Part shown: positions 1 to 5,859 of the stretch, in pieces
Position numbering within the stretch: the first letter of the stretch is position 1
Layout of the letters: every line of letters begins with the position of its first letter
Assembly (NCBI GenBank): GCA_007116995.1
Contig: SKHL01000214.1
Coordinates: forward strand, 1-5,960
DNA from: Limnochordia bacterium
GTDB taxonomy: Bacteria > Bacillota > Limnochordia > Darwinibacteriales > DTU012
Reading direction: 5' to 3'
Length of the DNA: 5,960 bases
Notes under the pieces: generated by a model
The model's input: only the letters and a program-made list of their open reading frames with translations
Told to the model about the DNA's origin: nothing
The model's database searches: none
Made by a program: the position numbers and the translations under genes

Positions 1-483
1 ATTTATGATATTGGTGGAGGTATTCCCGAAGGGCATCAATTTAAAATGGCTCAAACTGGTGGGACATCAGGAGGATGTATTTCTGCGGATTTGTTGGATG
101 TTCCCATGGATATTCCAAGCCTAGCTGCAGCTGGAACCGCTCTGGGGTCTGGCGCTTTGTTAATTGTTGACAATCGTCATTGCATTGTGGATTTGGCCAA
201 AACATTTCTCCGGTTCTTTGCCCATGAGTCATGTGGACAATGTACCCCCTGTCGAGAGGGAACAGAGGTATTATTAAAGATAGTATCTAAATTAGCAGAG
301 GGCGAAGGCACAATAGAGGATCTAGCCACGCTAAAGCGAGTCAGCACAGCCATGCAACAAGCGTCCCTGTGCGGTCTAGGACAAACAGCGCCTGTGCCGA
401 TTTTAAGTGCATTACGTTTCTTTGAAGCAGATTTTAATCAACATCTCCAAGGGCAGGGTTGTCCGGTTGGAGTGTGTAGTTAG
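1..483 (+). CDS. hydB: NAD(P)H-binding flavoprotein subunit of [FeFe] hydrogenase (NuoF/HydB-like), C-terminal part
   Basis: The frame is open from base 1, so the gene starts upstream; the first in-window ATG (46) is internal. This is the C-terminal 160 residues of a NuoF/HydB/HndC-type subunit, which oxidises or reduces NAD(P)H at FMN and passes electrons through Fe-S clusters to the hydrogenase subunit. Visible are the end of the FMN-domain region (GGTSGGCI), an SLBB-like stretch (GSGALLIVDNRHCIVDLAK) and the NuoF [4Fe-4S] ligand set: SCGQCTPCREGT with cysteines at 232-234, 241-243 and 250-252, and the fourth in SLCGLGQ at 370-372. The FMN and NADH sites lie outside the window. The protein ends in CPVGVCS. 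Many HydB/HndC relatives continue past CPxGxC into a two-cluster ferredoxin domain, which is absent here. The next gene, hydA, starts 15 bases after the stop in the same frame, so the two are almost certainly co-transcribed. Family assignment is strong; whether the partner nucleotide is NAD or NADP is not visible. Confidence 0.93.
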   Translation: MYDIGGGIPEGHQFKMAQTGGTSGGCISADLLDVPMDIPSLAAAGTALGSGALLIVDNRHCIVDLAKTFLRFFAHESCGQCTPCREGTEVLLKIVSKLAEGEGTIEDLATLKRVSTAMQQASLCGLGQTAPVPILSALRFFEADFNQHLQGQGCPVGVCS

Positions 484-490
484 GGAGGGA
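483..490 (+). promoter_or_regulatory. Ribosome binding site of hydA, favouring the TTG start
   Basis: The purine run GGGAGGGA overlaps the last base of the hydB TAG stop and continues to base 490. It lies 8 bases before the TTG at 499, which is ideal spacing, and 14 bases before the alternative ATG at 505, which is long. This favours the TTG as start, with the two genes translated one after the other. The choice changes only two residues at the N-terminus. Confidence 0.7.
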
Positions 491-498
491 TTGGCAAA

Positions 499-2256
499 TT
501 GGATATGGTTCAAGTAACGATTGATGGTTTAACTGTAGAGGTGCCGAATGGAAGCACCATTCTTACTGCCGCAGAGCAAGCAGGGGTGAAGATTCCCACA
601 CTGTGCCACCACCCTGATCAGAAGATAAAAGCAATATGCCGTATTTGTGTTGTGGAAGTAGAGGGTTCTCGGGTGATGCAACCCGCCTGCGCTTACCCAG
701 TTGCTGAGGGCATGGTGATTAATACCAAAACCGCAGCTGTGCGCCAAACTCGCAATACGGTTCTAGAACTGATATTAGCTCATCATCCCCAGGACTGTTT
801 AAATTGTGAGCGTAACCTTAACTGTGAACTACAAGTGCTAGCGCAAGAGGCTGGTCTAAGGGAAGTAACCCTGCCGAAAACGGTGCGAGGGCTACCGATT
901 GATGAGAGCTCCCAGGCCGTCGCCCGGGATCCGGATAAGTGTGTAAATTGTCGACGTTGTGTAGAGGTTTGCAATGATGTTCAGGGTGTAGGTGTTTTAT
1001 CTTCTGCCTATCGTGGATATGAAACCTTAGTAACAACGGGATTTAATCGATCTCTATCTGAGGTGTCCTGTGTGCTATGCGGACAATGTATTCAAGCTTG
1101 TCCTGTCGGGGCATTGCGAGAAGTGGATCATACCCAACAGGTGTGGGATGCCCTATCCGATCCTGATATTCATGTTGTGGTGCAGACAGCCCCAGCGGTA
1201 CGAGTAGCGTTAGGCGAGGATCTAGGTTTTCCTGTAGGAAGTAGAGTAACGAAAAAGATGACAGCAGCCTTGCGACGACTCGGGTTTGATCGAGTGTTCG
1301 ACACAGATTTTACAGCCGACCTTACCATTATGGAAGAGGGAACAGAGCTATTAACTCGCTTAAAAACTGGTGGGAAGCTACCCATGATTACGTCTTGTAG
1401 TCCGGGTTGGATTAAATATATGGAACACTATTACCCAGATATGCTGGATCACTTATCCAGTTGCAAGTCGCCACAACAGATGTTTGGTACCTTGGCCAAG
1501 ACCTATTATCCAGAGAAAGTGGGAATCGATCCAAGCAAGGTATTTGTCGTCTCGGTTATGCCATGTACAGCCAAAAAGTTTGAGGCTAATCGTCCGGAGA
1601 TGAATGCCAGCGGGTATCAGGATGTAGATGTGGTCTTAACTACACGGGAGTTAGCCCAGATGATTAAACAGGCTGGACTTAACCTGGCTGCACTACCCGA
1701 TGAGGAGTATGATGAACCCCTTGGAATGTCCACCGGAGCCGGTGTAATATTTGGTGCAACCGGAGGAGTGATGGAAGCTGCGCTACGAACAGTATATGAG
1801 TTAGTAACCGGTGAGGAAATGCCATCCCTTGACTTTAAACCTGTACGTGGATTAGAAGGAATAAAGGTAGCCTCTGTCGAGTTAATGATTCCCGAAGCAG
1901 CGGCCGATGGAAAGGTTGCGGAAAACCTTACGGTTAATGTTGCTGTAGCCCATAGCTTAGGTCAGGCTAAACAGCTTCTAAAACGGGTGCAGGACGGCGA
2001 ATCTATACACTTTATTGAAATAATGTGTTGCCCAGGAGGTTGTATCGGTGGTGGTGGTCAACCCCGACCTACCATTAATGAGAAGCGGCAAGCTCGTATC
2101 GATGGAATTTATGATGAAGATCTCCAGATGGAATTACGCAAATCTCATGAAAACCCAGCAGTCCAAAAGCTTTATCAGGAGTTTTTAGAGTGTCCACTTA
2201 GTGAGAAATCTCATCATCTGTTGCACACACATTATACAAAGAGAAGCGTATACTAA
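499..2256 (+). CDS. hydA: [FeFe] hydrogenase catalytic subunit, NuoG-like (HydA/HndD type)
   Basis: Catalytic subunit that interconverts H2 with protons and electrons at the H-cluster, working in the cytoplasm with HydB and probably a HydC encoded upstream. Domains in order: 2Fe-2S ferredoxin (Cys36, 47, 50, 64); NuoG-type His-Cys cluster (His96, Cys100, 103, 109); two [4Fe-4S] clusters (Cys148/151/154/158 and Cys191/194/197/201); H-cluster domain from about residue 225; C-terminal small-subunit region (about 523-580, with RKSHENPAVQKLY). This is the full M3 architecture, and 585 residues is the normal length. H-cluster motifs are L1 TSCSPGW (298-304), L2 MPCTAKKFE (354-362) and L3 MCCPGGCIGGGGQP (509-522). 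Residues matching the Clostridium pasteurianum CpI proton path are kept: Glu280, Glu283, Cys300 and Ser320. In L1 the second Cys of canonical TSCCPxW is Ser301, and L3 carries an additional Cys510. The TTG start is chosen for RBS spacing; ATG at 505 is the alternative. NAD(P)-linked bifurcating activity is inferred from family and operon context. Confidence 0.96.
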   Translation: MDMVQVTIDGLTVEVPNGSTILTAAEQAGVKIPTLCHHPDQKIKAICRICVVEVEGSRVMQPACAYPVAEGMVINTKTAAVRQTRNTVLELILAHHPQDCLNCERNLNCELQVLAQEAGLREVTLPKTVRGLPIDESSQAVARDPDKCVNCRRCVEVCNDVQGVGVLSSAYRGYETLVTTGFNRSLSEVSCVLCGQCIQACPVGALREVDHTQQVWDALSDPDIHVVVQTAPAVRVALGEDLGFPVGSRVTKKMTAALRRLGFDRVFDTDFTADLTIMEEGTELLTRLKTGGKLPMITSCSPGWIKYMEHYYPDMLDHLSSCKSPQQMFGTLAKTYYPEKVGIDPSKVFVVSVMPCTAKKFEANRPEMNASGYQDVDVVLTTRELAQMIKQAGLNLAALPDEEYDEPLGMSTGAGVIFGATGGVMEAALRTVYELVTGEEMPSLDFKPVRGLEGIKVASVELMIPEAAADGKVAENLTVNVAVAHSLGQAKQLLKRVQDGESIHFIEIMCCPGGCIGGGGQPRPTINEKRQARIDGIYDEDLQMELRKSHENPAVQKLYQEFLECPLSEKSHHLLHTHYTKRSVY

Positions 2257-2268
2257 TTGATCCTATTG

Positions 2269-2299
2269 GCAAGCCTCCAGAATGTTCTGGGGGTTTTGC
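2269..2299 (+). terminator. Probable intrinsic terminator of the hydrogenase operon
   Basis: Thirteen bases after the hydA stop lies a stem-loop in which GCCTCCAGAA pairs with TTCTGGGGGT (with G-T pairs) around a very small loop. Outer AA/TT and GC/GC pairs extend it with one bulged T. TTTT at 2294-2297 follows the G run, but it is short and partly drawn into the outer stem, so efficiency is uncertain. The site between two operons fits termination. Confidence 0.6.
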
Positions 2300-2332
2300 T
2301 AATGTATTAACATCCAATTTACTGAGCCGGTA

Positions 2333-2361
2333 TTGATGTTCTTTGGATAATAAGCTATACT
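2333..2361 (+). promoter_or_regulatory. Sigma-A type promoter of the ABC transporter operon
   Basis: TTGATG (2333-2338) and TATACT (2356-2361) match the -35 and -10 consensus at 4 and 5 of 6 positions and are separated by exactly 17 bases. Transcription would start near 2368, giving a leader of about 45 bases before the permease ATG. The site lies after the hydrogenase terminator, so the transporter operon appears to be independently transcribed. A 6-bp inverted repeat (GGATGA 2365-2370, TCATCC 2392-2397) falls at the expected start and in the leader; it could be an operator half-site pair or chance. Confidence 0.65.
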
Positions 2362-2412
2362 GGAGGATGAATATTCAGTGGCCAACAGGAATCATCCAGA
2401 AAGGAGCATGCT

Positions 2413-3240
2413 ATGAGGAAGCGAATACCATGGCAGGGATGGGTAATACCGGTCATATTTGGTGTTAGTTGGTATCTATTAGGGCATGCAGATTTGATTC
2501 ATACAGGAATATTCCCCCGAATCCATCAAGTGTGGGAGGCTATCATTTTTTTAACCCAACGAGCAGCGCTCCAAACACATTTGTGGGTTAGCCTTCAACG
2601 AGTACTAATAGGATTTGCCACAGCTGGTCTGATCGGTGTCCCTATAGGGTTAGGGCTAGGTTGGGCACCACAGTTAAAACCTTGGTTTGATCCGACCCTT
2701 CATTTTCTCCGACAAATACCACCTGTGGCTTGGATACCTTTGTTTATCATGTGGTTTGGAATTGGAGAAGCATCAAAAAATGCAGTGATTTTCTATGCGG
2801 CTTTTTTCCCAATTATGCTAAATACGCAGTTAGGTGTTGAGCAAATCCCCCGCACGTATTGGGAGGTTGCTGATCTATACCAGTTTACTCTATGGAAATC
2901 TTTAAGACGATTGGTACTACCAGGGAGTGCACCAGCCATAATCACGGGATTGCGGTTAGGTATGGGAATGAGTTGGCGAGCTTTGGTGGCCGCAGAGATG
3001 CTAGCTGCTAGTAGTGGACTGGGATATTTGATTATGACAGCCCGCTCTCTGGTGCGCCTTGACGAAATGGTAGTGGGAATGCTGATCATTGGTGTAATGG
3101 GTGTCGCCATTGATGGCATCTTTGCTTTAATAGCAAGCCAACTATTGCCGTGGACGAAGAGTGTTAGTGGGGTGAGATCCACGGATTTAGGAAGGACGAG
3201 TTATGAAGAATCAGCTACTACAGATACAACAGGTGTCTAA
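2413..3240 (+). CDS. ABC transporter permease, SsuC/TauC-like
   Basis: Membrane-spanning subunit of an ABC importer of the sulfonate/nitrate/taurine family (BPD_transp_1 fold), expected to form a homodimer pore. It is 275 residues, the usual length. Hydrophobic segments lie near residues 10-26, 62-84, 103-117, 122-138, about 186-208 and 219-245. Between them, at 151-170, is the cytoplasmic EAA loop (EVADLYQFTLWKSLRRLVLP) that docks on the ATPase, followed by PAIITGLRLGMGMSWRALVAAEM, a stretch typical of SsuC. The glycine usually found seventh in the EAA loop is Gln157. The ATG at 2413 follows AAGGAG (2401-2406) by 6 bases. A hydrophilic tail of about 26 residues after the last membrane segment overlaps the start of the ATPase gene by 38 bases. 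The family is clear, the substrate is not. Confidence 0.93.
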   Translation: MRKRIPWQGWVIPVIFGVSWYLLGHADLIHTGIFPRIHQVWEAIIFLTQRAALQTHLWVSLQRVLIGFATAGLIGVPIGLGLGWAPQLKPWFDPTLHFLRQIPPVAWIPLFIMWFGIGEASKNAVIFYAAFFPIMLNTQLGVEQIPRTYWEVADLYQFTLWKSLRRLVLPGSAPAIITGLRLGMGMSWRALVAAEMLAASSGLGYLIMTARSLVRLDEMVVGMLIIGVMGVAIDGIFALIASQLLPWTKSVSGVRSTDLGRTSYEESATTDTTGV

Positions 3241-3943
3241 AGTGTTTCCAGGATATCCCTGGGTAACTGCCCTAACGGGCATAGATTTTCAGGTGATCAG
3301 CGGGGAGTTTGTCGTCATCCTAGGCCCAAGTGGTTGTGGAAAGACAACATTGCTACGGCTATTAGCGGGACTGGAGAAGCCTAGTTCTGGCCTTTGTCGC
3401 TATAGAGGTCAGGAAATTGATAGCCCAAGCTTAGCTATTTCCTATCTATTTCAAGAACCTCGTCTATTTCCCTGGTTAACAGTAGCCGAGAATATGGGAT
3501 TATCTGGACACAGCGAAGGTTTGACGGCCTTGGCTAGGCGGATGGGTTTGGCGGATTTTCTCAAATCCTTTCCCCATCAATTATCGGGAGGGATGGCTAA
3601 ACGGGTCTCGCTAGCCCGAGCTTTATTGGCTAACCCTGAGGTTTTGTTGTTAGATGAACCCTTAGCTAACCTGGATTTACCGACAAAGATAGGACTTCAG
3701 CAAGAACTCATTTCCATCTGGCGTCGAGGCATTACCTCGATCATGGTTACCCACGATTTAGATGAGGCTTTGGCTGTAGCCTCCCGAATATTACTATTTA
3801 GCCCTCGCCCTGGCCGGATTATTCATGATGTAGTTTTAGATATGGATCACCCACGGAGCCAAGATGATCAAAGGTATCTGCTGTGGAAACGACAAATAAT
3901 GAACTGGACAATGGAGGTATTAAACCATGAAAGCACGAAATAA
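3203..3943 (+). CDS. ABC transporter ATP-binding protein, SsuB/TauB-like
   Basis: ATPase that powers the importer from the cytoplasmic face. All motifs are intact: Walker A GPSGCGKTT (41-49), Q-loop in LFQEPRLFPW (Gln84), signature LSGGM (127-131), Walker B LLLDEP (Asp151, Glu152), D-loop LANLD ending at Asp158, and H-loop His184 in VTHDLDEA. The FQEPRLFPWLTV stretch and LSGGM are characteristic of the sulfonate/nitrate/taurine branch. Its 246 residues are normal for the family. The ATG at 3203 is supported by GGAAGGA at about 3190-3196. The gene begins inside the permease gene (38-base overlap, different frame) and ends 17 bases inside the binding-protein gene, which suggests translational coupling and balanced subunit synthesis. 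Confidence 0.95.
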   Translation: MKNQLLQIQQVSKVFPGYPWVTALTGIDFQVISGEFVVILGPSGCGKTTLLRLLAGLEKPSSGLCRYRGQEIDSPSLAISYLFQEPRLFPWLTVAENMGLSGHSEGLTALARRMGLADFLKSFPHQLSGGMAKRVSLARALLANPEVLLLDEPLANLDLPTKIGLQQELISIWRRGITSIMVTHDLDEALAVASRILLFSPRPGRIIHDVVLDMDHPRSQDDQRYLLWKRQIMNWTMEVLNHESTK

Positions 3944-4841
3944 ATTAGTTTTTCTCTGTTTGATAGTATTAGCCTTACTACTCGGTAGTACTAGCCTTAT
4001 TTTGGGACAAAAGCAGTTAAGCATGACATATAATCCTATGCCTTTTAATCTACCAAGCATGGTAGAGAGAGAGGGGCAGATGCTCAAGGAATTAGGAGTA
4101 GATGTAAGCTACAATACCTTTCTAGCTGGTTATACCATGACAGAGGCTATGACGGCTAGGCAGTTAGATATTGCCACTGTCATGGGTGGGACATCGGCCA
4201 TTACCAGTAAAGCTGGAGATCGTGATATTCAAGTTATTGGTGCCTACAGTCAAGCGCCAAAAGGATTTGCTTTGGTGGGCTTGCCCGATGGGCTGCGGCT
4301 TGATCAGTTAGCCGGTAAGCGCATTAGTGTCCCTATTGGAACAGAAGCTCATTATTTATTAGGAAAAATATTGGCTGAACAAGGCTTGAGCTTCGCCGAT
4401 ATTACAGTGATTAACATGCTCGTTCCAGATGGGGTGGCCGCACTGCAGACGAAGCAGGTGGATGGAGCTATGGTTGTAGAGCCAGTACTAACACGATTAG
4501 TCCATGCCGGGCAGGCCGAGGTTATCCGAGATGGTCAAGATCTAATTGCTGGTTTGACAGTGTCAGTAGCGCGGCAGGGGTTAGACCAGGATATCATCGA
4601 CCTGTTTAAAGCCGGGCAAGCACAAGCTCTTTGCTTTATTGCCGAATATCCGGATCTTGCCTTGGAAATCGCAGCTCGGGAGACGGGTTTACCAATGGCT
4701 CTCATTGAGCAGATTGCACCGAAGTATCAATTCCACACAGATATTACTCCAGAGATTAAGGCGTCGCTAACAGATGCCATTGATTTCTTGTATATGGAAG
4801 GAATAATTCGAAGAAAAATCGATGTAGAGGATTTGTTCTGA
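3927..4841 (+). CDS. ABC transporter substrate-binding protein, SsuA/NMT1 (THI5)-like
   Basis: Extracytoplasmic receptor of the importer, 304 residues. Residues 1-7 are basic (MKARNKL) and about 8-26 are hydrophobic, a signal peptide or membrane anchor. No lipobox Cys follows the hydrophobic core; the only nearby Cys (residue 11) is inside it. The mature part has the periplasmic-binding-protein II pattern of the SsuA/TauA/NMT1 group: the first lobe reads out TARQLDIATVMGGTSAI, a 'reads presence of ligand' strand-helix typical of the family, then LAGKRISVPIGTEAHYLLGKIL and VDGAMVVEPVLTRLV. GGAGG (3913-3917) lies 9 bases before the ATG at 3927, which overlaps the ATPase gene by 17 bases. Candidate ligands for the group are sulfonates, taurine, nitrate, thiamine pyrimidine precursors or similar small molecules; nothing here chooses between them. 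Confidence 0.88.
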   Translation: MKARNKLVFLCLIVLALLLGSTSLILGQKQLSMTYNPMPFNLPSMVEREGQMLKELGVDVSYNTFLAGYTMTEAMTARQLDIATVMGGTSAITSKAGDRDIQVIGAYSQAPKGFALVGLPDGLRLDQLAGKRISVPIGTEAHYLLGKILAEQGLSFADITVINMLVPDGVAALQTKQVDGAMVVEPVLTRLVHAGQAEVIRDGQDLIAGLTVSVARQGLDQDIIDLFKAGQAQALCFIAEYPDLALEIAARETGLPMALIEQIAPKYQFHTDITPEIKASLTDAIDFLYMEGIIRRKIDVEDLF

Positions 4842-4847
4842 CACAAC

Positions 4848-4874
4848 AGCCCTGGCCCGTTAGGTGTCAGGGCT
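4848..4874. terminator. Stem-loop between convergent genes, possible bidirectional terminator
   Basis: AGCCCTG (4848-4854) pairs perfectly with CAGGGCT (4868-4874) around a 13-base loop. The element covers the stop codon of the minus-strand kinase gene and starts 6 bases after the stop of the binding-protein gene. An alternative pairing, TGACAC (4839-4844) with GTGTCA (4864-4869), overlaps it. Neither strand has a proper T run after the stem, so intrinsic termination is uncertain. It may only protect 3' ends. Confidence 0.35.
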
Positions 4875-5735
4875 AACAATAACTTTGGCTGCACCGGGGT
4901 GAATTGAGACGTCTAGCGGTGTGGAGCCGTATAAATCTCCATCAAACATTTTCTGCAGATTATCAGCTTCGATGCAAATGGTTTTACCCTGGATAAGCTC
5001 TACTTTAGGGTGGGATATGTGTTCACCTCGGTATATTTTTGGTAGTGTCTTGGCTAAATCTCCCCGGCTGATGGGGTGAACGATCAGTACGGATAGTAGT
5101 CCATCATCATACCTAGCAGTGGGTGCGAACATCAGACCGCCCCCTGCATAGGGCATATTCATGACTAGAATAGCAACTGTATGCAGCTCCCGTCTCACTC
5201 CGTCAATAGTTAAGCTGACGTGGTGAGATTGGAGATTTTTTAGCGTACGCCAAACGCCGGCAATAATCGCAACTGGACCGCGTAAAATATCTTGATGCGA
5301 ATTCACATGATCAATCACGGTTACTGGAAACCCGATGGCTGCTGAAACTCCAAAGATTCTATCGCGTTCTACCGCTACATCTAACAGTCGACTATATCCA
5401 GCCAAGACGACATCTAAGGCTTCTTTTGGTTTCCTCGGTATAGCCAGGCCTCGAGCGAAGTCATTGCCCGTTCCCCCAGGAATAATCCCTAGACGAGCTT
5501 TGGTCTGCCCGATCCCTTCTAACACTTCACGAATCGTTCCATCACCGCCTATAGCGACTACCGTCTCGTGTTCACTCGCTGCTCGCTTTGCCAAAGCAAT
5601 GGCATGTTGTGGATAGGTTGTCCGCTCTATCTTTACGTCAATGTTCTTTACTGATAGATACTGCATTATTTGACTTGTAACTCGTTCACCTCTCCCTCGT
5701 CCTGCGGTGGGGTTGGCTATGATAGCTATGCTCAC
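4860..5735 (-). CDS. Diacylglycerol kinase / YegS-family lipid kinase
   Basis: A 291-residue kinase of the DAGK catalytic family (DgkB/YegS/BmrU group) that phosphorylates a lipid hydroxyl with ATP. In Gram-positives such enzymes usually recycle diacylglycerol to phosphatidic acid at the inner face of the membrane. Motifs in order: N-terminal NPTAGRGRG (8-16), the nucleotide-binding GGDGT (63-67), LGIIPGGTGNDFAR (about 82-95), AGGGLMFAPTARYDDGLL in the C-terminal lobe (about 197-214), and FDGDLYGSTPLDV near residues 264-276. There is no signal peptide or membrane segment. The start is GTG (bases 5733-5735): AGGAAAGAG lies 7 bases upstream, and no other start occurs between it and the in-frame upstream stop. 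Two deviations from the common pattern are GGDGTIREV (Arg for Asn) and DGD where many members have DGE. The exact lipid substrate is not visible. The gene is convergent with the ABC operon, with stops 18 bases apart. Confidence 0.92.
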   Translation of the reverse strand: MSIAIIANPTAGRGRGERVTSQIMQYLSVKNIDVKIERTTYPQHAIALAKRAASEHETVVAIGGDGTIREVLEGIGQTKARLGIIPGGTGNDFARGLAIPRKPKEALDVVLAGYSRLLDVAVERDRIFGVSAAIGFPVTVIDHVNSHQDILRGPVAIIAGVWRTLKNLQSHHVSLTIDGVRRELHTVAILVMNMPYAGGGLMFAPTARYDDGLLSVLIVHPISRGDLAKTLPKIYRGEHISHPKVELIQGKTICIEADNLQKMFDGDLYGSTPLDVSIHPGAAKVIVSPDT

Positions 5736-5859
5736 GGGATCACTCTTTCCTATTAGTTGTTACTATTTTTCGCCAAGAATTATTATCCTTCCTGCTTTGA
5801 CTAGGTTTAAAAGTTGGCGATGTCGGTCATAATAACACAGTGAAGGAGGTGCAACATAC
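5736..5859. other. Divergent intergenic region with a 7-bp inverted repeat
   Basis: This 124-base region separates the kinase gene (leftward) from the repeat-protein gene (rightward) and should hold both promoters. TCGCCAA (5770-5776) and TTGGCGA (5814-5820) form a perfect 7-bp inverted repeat with 37 bases between. TTGACT at 5797-5802 resembles a rightward -35 box, but no acceptable -10 lies 16-18 bases after it (CATAAT is 25 bases away). On the minus strand GGATAATAAT near 5784 could be a -10 for the kinase gene, without a good -35. I do not call either promoter. Confidence 0.4.
5843..5850 (+). promoter_or_regulatory. Ribosome binding site of the QQN-repeat gene
   Basis: AAGGAGGT is a near-perfect match to the 16S rRNA anti-Shine-Dalgarno and lies 9 bases before the GTG at 5860. 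It is the main reason to treat the repeat stretch that follows as a translated gene. Confidence 0.75.

Noticed and set aside
2290..2370. Fragments resembling a TPP riboswitch (GGGGG...GC, CTGAG, TGGATAAT) ahead of a transporter whose binding protein could be THI5-like
   Set aside because: The conserved 3' core (CC.GCG.AGGGA after GGATAAT) is missing, the pieces do not pair in the TPP fold by eye, and a good sigma-A promoter occupies the same bases, so most of the element would not be transcribed. An Rfam RF00059 search with a significant hit would reverse this.
2367..2468. Short frame from ATG at 2367 after GGAGG, overlapping the permease start
   Set aside because: The RBS-like GGAGG touches the ATG with no spacing, the predicted transcript starts at about this base, and the peptide has no recognisable character.
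2793..3182. Long minus-strand frame of 129 codons inside the permease gene
   Set aside because: It lies wholly opposite a gene with clear family motifs, has no RBS of its own, and its translation resembles no family I recognise.
5335..5616. Plus-strand frame of 93 codons opposite the lipid kinase gene
   Set aside because: It is a shadow of the kinase coding strand with low-complexity Ser/Pro/Arg composition and no supporting start signals.
5797..5837. TTGACT plus CATAAT as a rightward promoter
   Set aside because: The spacing is 25 bases, far from the 16-18 needed by sigma-A.
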